Shown here: positions 25,076 through 33,672 of the stretch, in pieces | How positions within the stretch are numbered: the first letter of the stretch is position 1 | Layout: each line of letters begins with the position of its first letter | Position numbers and translations under genes: made by a program | NCBI GenBank assembly: GCA_050331575.1 | Contig: JBHJGS010000023.1 | Span: 19,547-83,546 of the forward strand | From: JBHJGS01 sp050331575 | Lineage (GTDB): Bacteria > Pseudomonadota > Alphaproteobacteria > Sphingomonadales > Rhodothalassiaceae | Direction of reading: 5' to 3' | Length of the DNA stretch: 64,000 nucleotides | The notes under the pieces: generated by a model | What the model saw: only the letters and a program-made list of their open reading frames with translations | Told to the model about the DNA's origin: nothing | The model's database searches: none

Positions 25076-25140
25076 CCGATCATGACCGCCTCTGCATTGT
25101 CCGATTCTCTCCGCCCGCGCCCTGGTCTACAGTCGTGCTC

Positions 25141-26184
25141 ATGAACGATGCGTTGCGCACCTATGTGTTCGCCCTGGCGGCGTTTCTGCTCACTTTGGCC
25201 TTGCTGAAGATGGGCGCGGGCATCCTGATCCCGTTGGCGGTGGCCGGTGTGGTCTGGTATATCATCGACGCGCTGGCCAGCGTGATGATCCGGCTCCACC
25301 TGCCGCGCGGGCTACGCACGCTGATCGCCTCGGCTCTGATCATCGCCGCGCTGATCGCGGTGTTCGACATCTTGAGCGACAATATCGCCGACGTGGTGCG
25401 CGACATCCCCCGATTCGAGGCGCGGCTTGTGGCGATGCTCAGCGACATCGAGGCCCGCCTGCCCGCGGAACTGGACCTGACTTGGGCGGAGATCGTGGCG
25501 CTGGACGATGTGCAGCTGCTGTTTCAGAACATCGCCGCATCACTGGCGGCCTTTCTGGGCAATCTGGGGCTGGTGATCGCCTATGTTCTGTTTCTGGCGC
25601 TGTCGCGGGAGACCTTCGGCATCCGTTTGGAACGGGCGATCCCAGATCAAGGCCGGCTGGCGCGCACGCGAACGCTGATCCAGCGCGCCCAGCGCCAGAT
25701 CAAGGCCTATCTGTGGGCCAAAACCTTGATGAGCCTGCTGACCGCGGCGATTTCCGCGCTGGTGTTGGCGCTGGCCGGACTGGATTATGTCCTGTTCTGG
25801 GCGTTCTGGATCTTTCTGCTGAATTTCGTGCCCTATATCGGCTCGGCGCTGGGCGTGCTGTTGCCGACACTGTTGGCCTTGGTGCAGTTCGACAATTATC
25901 TGCTGATCGGCAGCGTGTTCACAGCCCTCACCGCCACGCAGCTGACCATCGACAATATCGTCGAGCCGCAGGTGATGGGCAAAACCCTCAACATCGACCC
26001 GTTGGTGGTGATCGTGGCGCTGGTGCTATGGGGGTATCTGTGGGGCATGATCGGGGTGTTTCTGGCCATTCCGCTGACCGCGATCCTGATCTTCCTGTTC
26101 TATCAGTTCCCCGGCACCCGCTGGATCGCCATTCTGCTCAGCCGGGACGGCGATCTGGACTGGCACCATCAGCCGGGGCCTTAG
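25141..26184 (+). CDS. AI-2E family transporter (PerM/YdiK-like)
   Basis: Polytopic membrane protein of the AI-2E exporter superfamily, whose members include autoinducer exporters and Na+/H+ antiporters. The start MNDALRTYVFAL at 25141 is chosen because it gives an immediate hydrophobic helix; the longer frame from 25057 begins in non-hydrophobic sequence. Seven or eight helices are visible, and the family block LNFVPYIGSALGVLLPTLLALVQF is followed by NIVEPQVMGKTLNIDPLVVI. 347 residues. Substrate is not inferable. Confidence 0.88.
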   Translation: MNDALRTYVFALAAFLLTLALLKMGAGILIPLAVAGVVWYIIDALASVMIRLHLPRGLRTLIASALIIAALIAVFDILSDNIADVVRDIPRFEARLVAMLSDIEARLPAELDLTWAEIVALDDVQLLFQNIAASLAAFLGNLGLVIAYVLFLALSRETFGIRLERAIPDQGRLARTRTLIQRAQRQIKAYLWAKTLMSLLTAAISALVLALAGLDYVLFWAFWIFLLNFVPYIGSALGVLLPTLLALVQFDNYLLIGSVFTALTATQLTIDNIVEPQVMGKTLNIDPLVVIVALVLWGYLWGMIGVFLAIPLTAILIFLFYQFPGTRWIAILLSRDGDLDWHHQPGP

Positions 26185-26219
26185 AACATAAAGTCGCTCG
26201 GATCCTGCCCGCTTGCCGG

Positions 26220-27350
26220 CTATTTGACCTCGAAATGATAGTCCTGCGGTGTTTGATTGGCGATGAGCAGGCGGCGACTGCCGGCGCGCATGGGCACCGG
26301 CGGGCGCAGCAGGCAGGCGGCCTGGGACCAATGCGAAAAGCCATCCTCCGGTCCGTTGCCCAGGCTGATACCGTCGGCCAAGGTGAGCTTGAACCAGAAA
26401 AGAACCGCATCTGCGCGGCCATCCTCGGCGATCTTCAGCGGCACAACCTTTTTGGCATTGGGCTGGGTGTGGCCCTGAAACTCAATCCGGCCCACAGGCA
26501 CCGGCGCATGCAGCATGCGATAATCGCCCGGGGCCAGATGATGCAGCACGGTTGGCGGAGCGATCCGGTCAAAGGCGGACAGGTCAAAGCCGGCGACCTC
26601 CCCGACGCTGCCGCGCGCCACCAAGGCCGGGCTTTCCACCAGAACCGCGTGGACCATGGCAGAGCCGGGGATCACCGCTGCGCGTGGTTTGATCAGCCGC
26701 ATTTTGGCGTCGTGGATCGCGGTTAACGCGCCTTCGCCGAGCAGCGCACCGTCGAATGTTTCCGTGACCAGAAGGTCGGCCGGTTCGGGCAAATGCTTGC
26801 CCACCGTCAGCCGGCCGGAATGGCAGCAATGGATCGTGATCCGGTCAGCCAGGCCATTGGCTTCGACCACCTCTTGGGCCACGGCGGCGATCAGAGGCGA
26901 AATCTCGCACGCCACCACCCGGGCGCCGGCCCGCGCCGCTGCCAAAGACAGCAATCCGGCCCCGGCGCCGATGTCCAGGACCAGCATGCCCGGCTGAACC
27001 CGCTGTTCGATGGCTTGCACAAACGCGGTGTTGCGGGCTGTGTCGGACAACATGAAATAGTGCCAATGCGGCGCGTGCTTGGCCAGAAAACCTCGCAGCC
27101 CCTCCCGGCCGATCGGCGATCCGGTTTCAGCGGCCTCGCGGAAATAGCGCCAAGCGGCCAGGCTGTCGCGCACCGCCAGGGCGGCATGGCCGGCCATGGT
27201 GAGCAGCCTGGCATCGCGGCCATAAAGCGGGAGGGCCCCCATCAAGGTGGACAGCGCCTCCTCAGCCCGGCCCGCGCCGATCAATCCGGTGGTTTCCGCG
27301 ATCAGGCGCTCAACTTCATCGACAGTGTCGGGGGATTTGGCACTCGTCAT
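26220..27350 (-). CDS. Protein arginine methyltransferase (PRMT)-like protein
   Basis: 376 residues. An N-terminal helical, TPR-like part (about 10-85) is followed by HYFMLSDTARNTAFVQAI (97-114), which resembles the YxxM/RNxAY entry of PRMTs, then SAM motif I VLDIGAGAGLLSLA (124-137), acidic loop end Glu149, and ETFDGALLGEG (197-207), the position and spacing of the PRMT double-Glu loop. The C-terminal half is beta-rich and compatible with the PRMT barrel, ending FHWEVK-like (YHFEVK). The closest architecture is PRMT7-type. Substrate protein is unknown, and a ribosomal-protein methyltransferase role is the alternative. Confidence 0.75.
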   Translation of the reverse strand: MTSAKSPDTVDEVERLIAETTGLIGAGRAEEALSTLMGALPLYGRDARLLTMAGHAALAVRDSLAAWRYFREAAETGSPIGREGLRGFLAKHAPHWHYFMLSDTARNTAFVQAIEQRVQPGMLVLDIGAGAGLLSLAAARAGARVVACEISPLIAAVAQEVVEANGLADRITIHCCHSGRLTVGKHLPEPADLLVTETFDGALLGEGALTAIHDAKMRLIKPRAAVIPGSAMVHAVLVESPALVARGSVGEVAGFDLSAFDRIAPPTVLHHLAPGDYRMLHAPVPVGRIEFQGHTQPNAKKVVPLKIAEDGRADAVLFWFKLTLADGISLGNGPEDGFSHWSQAACLLRPPVPMRAGSRRLLIANQTPQDYHFEVK

Positions 27351-27439
27351 GGTTATCTGCTAACAAAAAACCAACATTTTGGACGGAAACATTCGATTGT
27401 TGCTTTGTTAAGGTCCATTGGGACATCCTATTCCGGCAA

Positions 27440-27453
27440 GCCCGAAAACGGGC
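27440..27453 (+). promoter_or_regulatory. Small hairpin in the usg leader
   Basis: GCCCG and CGGGC flank an AAAA loop, 20 bp before the usg ATG and just ahead of a strong AAGGAGG ribosome-binding site (27461-27467). It could modulate initiation or mark an upstream transcript end; no T-run follows. Confidence 0.3.
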
Positions 27454-27473
27454 GTTTCAAAAGGAGGTTGATT

Positions 27474-27770
27474 ATGGCTAGCAGAGTCCCCCAGCCAAAG
27501 GCCAGTGCCGAGCCGATGGAGAAGATGATGGACGGTTATCGTCTGGCCACGGCGGAAATCTTGTACCACATGCCCGACCATCCAGGTCTGCTGCAAAGCT
27601 ATATCTGGCAGGATCTGGATCTGGCACCGCGCTTTCCGGTGCTGCGACGCTTCTTGCATTTCTGGGAGACGAATCTCGACGGCAAAGTGCACAGCGTTCG
27701 CCTTGGTCACAGCGCCTTGATCGGCGCCGGCGAGATGCGAGCCTTGGACGGCCAGTTGCACCTGCACTGA
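27474..27770 (+). CDS. Usg-family protein
   Basis: 98-residue protein with the Usg-family core: YRLATAEILYHMPDHPGLLQ, YIWQDLDLAPRFPVLRRFL and WETNLDGKVHSVRLGHS. Usg proteins are small, conserved in alphaproteobacteria and named from a gene next to trpF; function is unknown. Here no trp genes are near. The start at 27474 is fixed by a perfect AAGGAGG seven bases upstream; the much longer open frame upstream is antisense to the PRMT-like gene. Confidence 0.88.
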   Translation: MASRVPQPKASAEPMEKMMDGYRLATAEILYHMPDHPGLLQSYIWQDLDLAPRFPVLRRFLHFWETNLDGKVHSVRLGHSALIGAGEMRALDGQLHLH

Positions 27771-27914
27771 CCGCAGACCCTGCGCGGGGCTTGGTCTGCC
27801 TGGCGACACACGTCCGCGCTCGCGCCCGTCGCGCTGCCTGCCCAGCAGCGCGGCCTCGGCGGCTTGGGCGACCTAAGCAGCTCGGGCGGCCGCCAGAGGC
27901 GCGGCGGGGATGCG

Positions 27915-29474
27915 TCAGCCGACCTGGCGTTCCTGGCCCTGCCAGTAGGGTTCGCGGATCGCCCGCTTAAGCAGCTTGCCAGAGGGGTTTCGCGGCAGCT
28001 CCGTGACGAAATCGACGCTTTTGGGGCATTTGTAGCCGGCAATCCGCTCGCGGGCATAGGCGATGATTTCGTCCGGATTGACCTCGCCGTCAGCCACCAC
28101 CACGGCCTTGACCTCTTCGCCCCAGCGCGCCGATGGCACGCCGATCACCGCCACGTCGCGGATCTTCGGATGGCCGAACAGGGCAGACTCCACTTCGGCT
28201 GGATAGACATTCTCACCGCCGGAAACGATCATGTCCTTGACCCGGTCATAAATGTGCAAGAAGCCGTTCTCGTCGATAAAGCCAGCATCCCCGGTCAAGA
28301 ACCAACCGTCGCGTTGGCAGGCCTCGGTTGCCTCGTCGAGCCCGTGATAGCCGATCATGAAGGACGGCGTGGCAATGCAGATCTCACCGACTTGCCCGGG
28401 CGGCAGCCGCCGGCCTTGATCGTCCTGCACCTCCACACGAATGCCCGGGATCGGCACACCGCATGAGCGCAATTGCTCCGGCTTGGTTACGTCATGCGCG
28501 TCCGGCGGCAGATAAGTGCAGCCGCCGCAGGTCTCGGTCAGCCCGTAAAGCTGGCAGAAGCCGGTATCGAACACCGCCAATCCCTGCTTCAGCAAGTCCA
28601 ACGGGATCGGCGAGGCGCCGTAATAGATTGTTTGCAAGCTGGAATAGTCGGTGTTGCGCGCCTCAGGATGTTGCAGCAATGCCATCATCATGGCTGGGAC
28701 GAAGAAGGCGTGGGTAATGCCTTGGGCCGGGATATCGGCCAGGATCTTGCCCGGGTCGAAGGCCGGATGCACCAGCACCTGGGCCCCGGCATGCAGCGCC
28801 AGAAGCGTCCAAGCCACGCCGGAGACGTGGAACATCGGCGTGGCGACCAGTTGCACATGCTGCGGCTGCCACCGCGCCCAGGCGCCCAGATCGGCCAAGC
28901 CACCCAGCAGCGCTAGAAAGCTGCGATGGGCCAGGACCGCGCCCTTCGGCTTGCCGGTGGTGCCGCTGGTGTAAAGCTGAACCACGGCTGCGTCTGTGTC
29001 TTGGTCCCCGCCGGGGTCGTCCGTGGCCTGAGCATCCCGCCAAGCCTCGTAGCTGGGCCAGTTCGGCCGGGCACCGCTGAGCGCGATCAGATGCCGCGCC
29101 TCTGGCAGCAGCGGCAGCGACTTGTCCACCAGCTCGAATAAGGCTTGGTCGGCGAACACCAAACGGGCGCCGCTGTCGGCGATCACATGGGCCACTTCCG
29201 GCGGTGCGAGGCGCCAATTCACCGACACCAGAACCATCCCGGCCTTGGCCGCTCCGAATAGCAGCTCGAAATAGCGCTGCGAATTGAAGCCCACATGGGC
29301 GACACGGTCGCCCGGCTGCAGGCCTTCCGCCAAAAGCGCTTGAGCGACCTGGCTGGCGCGGCGGTCAAGCGTGGCATAGTCGGTGATCGCGCCGTCATAA
29401 TTGATCGCCGGGCGGTCGGGCGCCTCGGCGGCGTGGCGGCGGATTAGATCAGCGATCGATCGCATCTTGGTCAT
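27915..29474 (-). CDS. AMP-dependent acyl-CoA synthetase (fatty-acid CoA ligase)
   Basis: Activates a carboxylic acid to its CoA thioester via an acyl-adenylate. The P-loop-like AMP motif is YTSGTTGKPKGAVLAH, followed by YGLTETCGGC and the hinge region GDAGFIDENGFLHIYDRVKDMI, with the C-terminal catalytic Lys in NPSGKLLKR. The start at 29472-29474 (MTKMRSIADL) has a GGGGAAGA sequence just upstream and is preferred to the open frame reaching 29552. 519 residues. Medium- or long-chain fatty acids are likely substrates; not determinable from sequence. Confidence 0.92.
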   Translation of the reverse strand: MTKMRSIADLIRRHAAEAPDRPAINYDGAITDYATLDRRASQVAQALLAEGLQPGDRVAHVGFNSQRYFELLFGAAKAGMVLVSVNWRLAPPEVAHVIADSGARLVFADQALFELVDKSLPLLPEARHLIALSGARPNWPSYEAWRDAQATDDPGGDQDTDAAVVQLYTSGTTGKPKGAVLAHRSFLALLGGLADLGAWARWQPQHVQLVATPMFHVSGVAWTLLALHAGAQVLVHPAFDPGKILADIPAQGITHAFFVPAMMMALLQHPEARNTDYSSLQTIYYGASPIPLDLLKQGLAVFDTGFCQLYGLTETCGGCTYLPPDAHDVTKPEQLRSCGVPIPGIRVEVQDDQGRRLPPGQVGEICIATPSFMIGYHGLDEATEACQRDGWFLTGDAGFIDENGFLHIYDRVKDMIVSGGENVYPAEVESALFGHPKIRDVAVIGVPSARWGEEVKAVVVADGEVNPDEIIAYARERIAGYKCPKSVDFVTELPRNPSGKLLKRAIREPYWQGQERQVG

Positions 29475-29609
29475 GGATCTTCCCCAGAACGCAAAACAGG
29501 CCACCGGTCTTGTCACGCGCCGGATCTGGCCCCTAGGCAAACACGAACACACAGGCTATGCGCAGCGCAGGCTTTTGCCAAGCATTGTCACGCGTTCGAC
29601 CCGAGGCCG

Positions 29610-29954
29610 ATGCACGACACGGTCTATAAGATTGTACCGGCTCGCGACTGGCAGCGGGCCAAGCGCCTGTCAGCCTGGCCCGGCGCCGCCGTTGATTTGG
29701 CCGACGGCTTCATTCATTTTTCCGCCCGCCATCAGGTGTCTGAAACCCTGGCCAAGCATTTTCACGGCCAGGGTGTGCTGATGCTGCTTGCCTTCCGCAG
29801 CACGGATCTGGCTCCGGCGTTGCGCTGGGAAGCCTCCCGCGGTGGTGATCTGTTTCCGCACCTGTACGCGCCGCTTGTCCCGGCTTTGGCCTTTGCTGAA
29901 TGGCCATTGGTGCCGCGGCCGGATGGCGGCCATGTGCTCCCGGCCTTGCCATGA
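29610..29954 (+). CDS. DUF952 family protein
   Basis: 114-residue protein matching DUF952, with core DLADGFIHFSARHQVSETLAKHF and FPHLYAPLVPALAFAEWPL. Function is unknown, though the family often sits directly before pyrD in alphaproteobacteria, as here: its TGA overlaps the pyrD ATG by 4 bp. The short length is normal for the family. Confidence 0.87.
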   Translation: MHDTVYKIVPARDWQRAKRLSAWPGAAVDLADGFIHFSARHQVSETLAKHFHGQGVLMLLAFRSTDLAPALRWEASRGGDLFPHLYAPLVPALAFAEWPLVPRPDGGHVLPALP

Positions 29955-30952
29955 GCCTGTATGCCGCGCTCCGCCCGCTGCTGTTTTGCCTGCCGCCGGA
30001 GCGAGCGCATCGCTTGACCATTCGGCTTTTGCAGACCGGGTTGCTAACAGCGGCACCGCCGTCGGCGCGCCTGGCGCGGATGGTGATGGGCCTACGCTTT
30101 CCCGGGCCGGTCGGGCTGGCGGCGGGATTTGATAAGGATGCCGAGGCGGTGCGTGGGGCCTTCAAGCTGGGAGCGGGCTTCGTCGAGATCGGCACGGTCA
30201 CCCCTCGGCCGCAACCGGGCAATCCACGGCCGCGCGTGTTCCGCCTGGTCAGAGATCGCGCCGTGATCAATCGATTGGGCTTCAACAATGCCGGGCATGC
30301 TGCCGCGGCAAGGCGGCTGGAACGGCTGCGCGCCGGCGGCCCGCTGCCGGGGCCGTTGGGCGTGAATATCGGCGCCAACAAAGACAGCGCCGATCGCATC
30401 GCTGATTATGCCTTGGGCGTGCGCCGTTTCGCAGCCTTGGCGGACTATCTCACGGTGAATATTTCCTCGCCCAACACGCCGGGCCTGCGCGCCCTGCAAA
30501 GCCAAGAGGCGCTGGACGGCCTGATCGATGCGGTGCTTGAGGCGCGCGCGGCATCCTCAGCACGGCCGCCGATCCTGATCAAGATCGCGCCGGACCTCGA
30601 TGCGGTTCAGATCGCAGCGATTGCCGAGCAGGCGGGTCGGGTTGACGGTTTGATCGTGTCTAATACCACGATGGCGCGGCCGCAAAGCCTGCGGTCGCGC
30701 GCCGCTGATCAGGCCGGCGGCCTGTCCGGACGCCCTCTGATGGCCCCGGCGACGGACTGTCTGAAACACCTCAGAGCGGCCACCGATGGGCGCGTGCCGC
30801 TGATCGGGGTCGGCGGTATCGCTTCGGCGGCGGATGTTCAAACCAAGCTGGCCGCCGGTGCGGACCTGGTGCAGCTTTACACCAGCCTTATCTACGAAGG
30901 CCCCGGCTTGTTCGCCCGCATCAACCGCGCCCTGGCCCTAGACGAGAGATAA
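29951..30952 (+). CDS. pyrD: Quinone-dependent dihydroorotate dehydrogenase (class 2)
   Basis: Oxidises dihydroorotate to orotate in pyrimidine synthesis, passing electrons to quinone at the inner membrane. The N-terminal amphipathic helix MSLYAALRPLLFCLPPERAH marks class 2 enzymes. FMN and active-site blocks are GLAAGFDKDAEAVRGAFKLG, INRLGFNNAGHAAAARRL, TVNISSPNTPGLRALQ with the catalytic Ser, and the end GVGGIASAADVQTKLAAGADLVQLYTSL. 333 residues, full length. Start 29951 chosen from the 4-bp overlap with the DUF952 gene. Confidence 0.96.
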   Translation: MSLYAALRPLLFCLPPERAHRLTIRLLQTGLLTAAPPSARLARMVMGLRFPGPVGLAAGFDKDAEAVRGAFKLGAGFVEIGTVTPRPQPGNPRPRVFRLVRDRAVINRLGFNNAGHAAAARRLERLRAGGPLPGPLGVNIGANKDSADRIADYALGVRRFAALADYLTVNISSPNTPGLRALQSQEALDGLIDAVLEARAASSARPPILIKIAPDLDAVQIAAIAEQAGRVDGLIVSNTTMARPQSLRSRAADQAGGLSGRPLMAPATDCLKHLRAATDGRVPLIGVGGIASAADVQTKLAAGADLVQLYTSLIYEGPGLFARINRALALDER

Positions 30953-31083
30953 TCCGCCGAGGATAAGGGTAAGTTCCATTGTCCAGGGCATGACCAGTCT
31001 GCCTTCTAAGGGAGCCAGAACCCTATGCTCATTTCGTGTAAATCTAGTTTGGGCAGACACTAATATAGTGCAAATGAAAGTTG

Positions 31084-31111
31084 TTGACATTTAATTTATA
31101 TTAAATATTTT
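31084..31111 (+). promoter_or_regulatory. Sigma-70-like promoter before the truncated subtilase gene
   Basis: A consensus -35 TTGACA at 31084-31089 is separated by 16 bp from TATTTT at 31106-31111 in a very AT-rich stretch. It would drive the subtilase and small downstream gene. The 205-bp intergenic region 30953-31157 otherwise shows no coding signal. Confidence 0.45.
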
Positions 31112-31157
31112 TACGTTTCCAGGTTCTTAATAACTCGCAGCCATAAAGGGGGGTGCT

Positions 31158-31820
31158 ATGGCCACTATCGTAGAAGATCCGCGTGTTCGTACAAAACGCT
31201 TGTTCATCCGTTTGCCATCGGAGGCAATGCGGTCGGAATTCGCGCAAACGTTTCGGGCAGACTCCGAGCATTCCGCCGCCTATGCACCCCAGTTCTTAGG
31301 TGATGAGGATCATCCTTATTTGGGGACGGTTCGGGCAGCGGTCGATGCAGGGATCCCTGTTATTTTTGCCGCAGGCAACAACCATTTCGACGTTAAATGC
31401 ATGCATGATCCATCTGCTTGCTCCCCCAATACGATCTGGGGCGCAAACTCAGACGATGCGGTGTTGAGTGTCGGAACCGTTAATCGTGCGGAAAGCAACC
31501 GGGACGCATCAACGCCGCATGCCAATTCAAGTCGCGGGCCTGGGCAATGGGCCCGGAACCACCTGAAACCAGATTGCGTTGCTCCAACCTATGGGGAAAC
31601 AGTATGGGGTAATGGATATCGGGCGATGGACTGGTGGGGGACGAGTGGCGCTGCCCCGCAAGCTGCCGGTCTCGCGGCGTTGTTGCTAAGCCTTAAGCCA
31701 AGCTTAACGCCGCAGCAAGTTTATGATATCATCCGCGAGTCGTCGAGACGGTTAGAAGGGCATGGTAACTGCGTAGGCCATGGGTTGATCGACTGCGATG
31801 CTGCGGTCAAGCTACTGTGA
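31158..31820 (+). CDS. Truncated subtilisin-like (S8) serine peptidase lacking the Asp/His region
   Basis: 220 residues. The C-terminal two thirds match subtilases: the oxyanion Asn74 in IFAAGNNH and the nucleophile Ser163 in WGTSGAAPQAAGLAALLL. Intact enzymes have the catalytic Asp (DxG) and His (HGT) motifs about 100-150 residues before the oxyanion Asn; here only about 35 residues of a family-like N-terminus precede the helix leading to it, and no HGT motif is present. This indicates an internal deletion, so peptidase activity is unlikely. The reading frame is nevertheless open, with a strong AAGGGGGG ribosome site and a good promoter. Base composition is AT-richer than neighbours. Confidence 0.8.
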   Translation: MATIVEDPRVRTKRLFIRLPSEAMRSEFAQTFRADSEHSAAYAPQFLGDEDHPYLGTVRAAVDAGIPVIFAAGNNHFDVKCMHDPSACSPNTIWGANSDDAVLSVGTVNRAESNRDASTPHANSSRGPGQWARNHLKPDCVAPTYGETVWGNGYRAMDWWGTSGAAPQAAGLAALLLSLKPSLTPQQVYDIIRESSRRLEGHGNCVGHGLIDCDAAVKLL

Positions 31821-31829
31821 GAGAGGCAT

Positions 31830-32042
31830 ATGATTGTCAAATTCAGCGATAGCGAACATCGTCAGCGGTTCCTTGAGTTGGTCGAACAGGAACGACCAGA
31901 TATCAAGGTTTTGATGCGCGAGCAGTATAACTTGCCAAACATCACAATCCGCCGTGTCAATGATGAGCAGGCGCGCTGGATCGCTGACCATGTTGAACCC
32001 TTCGGTCGCGCCTATGGCGATGTCCAGTTCCAAGCGATGTAG
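31830..32042 (+). CDS. Small protein downstream of the subtilase, possible I9-type inhibitor
   Basis: 70-residue open frame starting 9 bp after the subtilase stop, with GAGAGG as ribosome site. I do not recognise a family by motif. Predicted layout is a beta-strand MIVKF, a helix (about 8-24), two strands (about 26-42, NITIRRV), a helix (about 44-56) and a last strand (GDVQFQ), which is the order found in subtilisin propeptides and stand-alone I9 inhibitors, whose N-terminus often reads YIVKF. Role as subtilase inhibitor or folding partner is inference from this layout and from position. Same AT-richer composition as the subtilase gene. Confidence 0.7.
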   Translation: MIVKFSDSEHRQRFLELVEQERPDIKVLMREQYNLPNITIRRVNDEQARWIADHVEPFGRAYGDVQFQAM

Positions 32043-32074
32043 TGGCTTGGTCTTGCGTCTGAGGTCAGTGGTTG

Positions 32075-32099
32075 CTGATGCCGGCCAAACCGGCATCAG
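32075..32099. terminator. Perfect 10-bp hairpin between the small gene and ppa
   Basis: CTGATGCCGG (32075-32084) and CCGGCATCAG (32090-32099) are perfectly complementary around a CCAAA loop, midway between two convergent genes. There is no T-run on either side, so termination would be bidirectional and not classic Rho-independent. Confidence 0.5.
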
Positions 32100-32140
32100 T
32101 CTGGGATCGCATTTCTGTGCGACCTGACTATTCGGGCTAA

Positions 32141-32668
32141 CTAGTTCCGCGCTCGTTCAATGCTTTCTTCGATGAATTTGGCGGCCTTGTCGATGCCGAC
32201 CCAGTCCTTGATCTTGACCCATTTGTCGGGTTCTAGATCCTTATAATGCTCGAAGAAGTGGGTGATGCTGTCTAGCAGGATCTTGGGCAGCTCGTCGTAG
32301 CTGGTGACATCCTCATAGAAGGGGTGCAGCTTGCTCACCGGCAGGGCCAGAACCTTCTCATCCTCGCCGCCGTCATCGACCATCTCCAACATGCCGATCG
32401 GCCGGCAGCGCACCACCGCACCCGGCATAATCGGCGTGCGATTGGCGATCATCACATCCACCGGGTCGCCGTCCCGCGCCAGGGTGTGCGGAATGAAGCC
32501 GTAATTGCACGGATAGCGCATCGAGGTGTGCAAGATGCGGTCGACGAACAGCGCGCCGGATGCCTTGTCCAGCTCATATTTCACCGGCTCCGCCCCAATC
32601 GGCACCTCGACGATGGCATTGATGTCCATGGGCGGGTTGGCGCCGATGGCGATCTTGCTGAGATCCAT
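32141..32668 (-). CDS. ppa: Inorganic pyrophosphatase (family I)
   Basis: Hydrolyses pyrophosphate to drive biosynthetic reactions. Family I motifs: NAIVEVPIGAEPVKYELDK, the metal-binding DGDPVDVMI (Asp cluster), GEDEKVLALP and HFFEHYKDLEPDKWVKI. At 175 residues it is the standard bacterial hexameric type. It stands alone with its promoter in the 95 bp before ubiA's end. Confidence 0.96.
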   Translation of the reverse strand: MDLSKIAIGANPPMDINAIVEVPIGAEPVKYELDKASGALFVDRILHTSMRYPCNYGFIPHTLARDGDPVDVMIANRTPIMPGAVVRCRPIGMLEMVDDGGEDEKVLALPVSKLHPFYEDVTSYDELPKILLDSITHFFEHYKDLEPDKWVKIKDWVGIDKAAKFIEESIERARN

Positions 32669-32763
32669 GGGGACAGCTCCTTAAAGGCGGGCAAAGGCGC
32701 GGCTGTGTAGCCTTGCGGCGGGTCCGGGGCAAGCCTTAACGGCGTCAAGCCGCTGGCATCGGC

Positions 32764-33672
32764 TCAGCCAAGCACAAATCCCAGAAACACCAACCAGCCG
32801 ACCCACAGATTGGATTTGAACAAGCTCAGGCAGACGCCGGGGTCGTCGATATCCAAGCGAGACACCTGGATGCCCAATTGGCCCGCCGCTCCGAGCAGAA
32901 AGATCGTGGCGATCGAACCGCCCACCGTCGGTGTCAGCGCAAGGGCGGCGGCCAGACACAGCAGGAACAGACCGTAGAACAGGGCGATCCAGAGCCGACT
33001 GGCGCGGCCAAATTTCAGCGCGGTGGATTTGACCCCGACAATGGCATCGTCGGCTTTATCCATATGGGCGTAGATGGTGTCATAGCCCAGCGTCCAGAAC
33101 AGGCAGCCCAGATACAGCAGCACCGGCGGCCAGGCCAGGTCGCCATAGACCGCCGCCCAGCCCATCAGCGCGCCCCAGTTGAAGGTCAGGCCCAGCACGG
33201 CCTGCGGCCAGTGGGTCACGCGTTTGGCGAAGGGATAAAGCGCCACCGGGATCAGCGATGCCGTCCCCAGCCAGACGCTGAACCAGTTGCCCAAGCTGAG
33301 CAGGACGATCAGCCCGATCAGCGACAGCACGCAGGCAAACACGAACGCCTGGGTGCGGCTGACCAGGCCGGTGGCGATCGGCCGGCCGGCGGTGCGTGCC
33401 ACCTTGGCGTCGATCTCCTTGTCAACGATGTCGTTCCAGGTACAGCCAGCCCCGCGCATGACGATGCTGCCGAGCAGGAACAGGCCTAGCAGGCGCCAGA
33501 AGTCCGCGTCGGTCGGCGGCAGGGCCAGCGCGGTGGACCACCAGCACGGCCACATCAACAGCCAGAAGCCCACCGGCCGATCCGCCCGCATCAGCCGCAA
33601 ATAGGGTTGCACGCCGGCGGGCAGGCGGGCGACCCAGCCGCTGTTGGCCGCCGCGTCGCCGGGGATCAGCAC
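32764..33672 (-). CDS. ubiA: 4-hydroxybenzoate polyprenyltransferase UbiA
   Basis: Inner-membrane prenyltransferase of ubiquinone synthesis. The two Asp-rich motifs are NDIVDKEID and YDTIYAHMDKADD, and about eight hydrophobic helices are visible, beginning YLRLMRADRPVGFWLLMWPC, the UbiA family entry. 302 residues is normal. It overlaps the upstream serine hydrolase gene by 7 bp, so it is at the end of a four-gene minus-strand unit. Confidence 0.94.
   Translation of the reverse strand: MLIPGDAAANSGWVARLPAGVQPYLRLMRADRPVGFWLLMWPCWWSTALALPPTDADFWRLLGLFLLGSIVMRGAGCTWNDIVDKEIDAKVARTAGRPIATGLVSRTQAFVFACVLSLIGLIVLLSLGNWFSVWLGTASLIPVALYPFAKRVTHWPQAVLGLTFNWGALMGWAAVYGDLAWPPVLLYLGCLFWTLGYDTIYAHMDKADDAIVGVKSTALKFGRASRLWIALFYGLFLLCLAAALALTPTVGGSIATIFLLGAAGQLGIQVSRLDIDDPGVCLSLFKSNLWVGWLVFLGFVLG

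Noticed and set aside
27474..27770. Usg as part of a trp operon
   Set aside because: No trpF, trpB or trpA genes flank it; neighbours are a PRMT-like gene and an acyl-CoA ligase.
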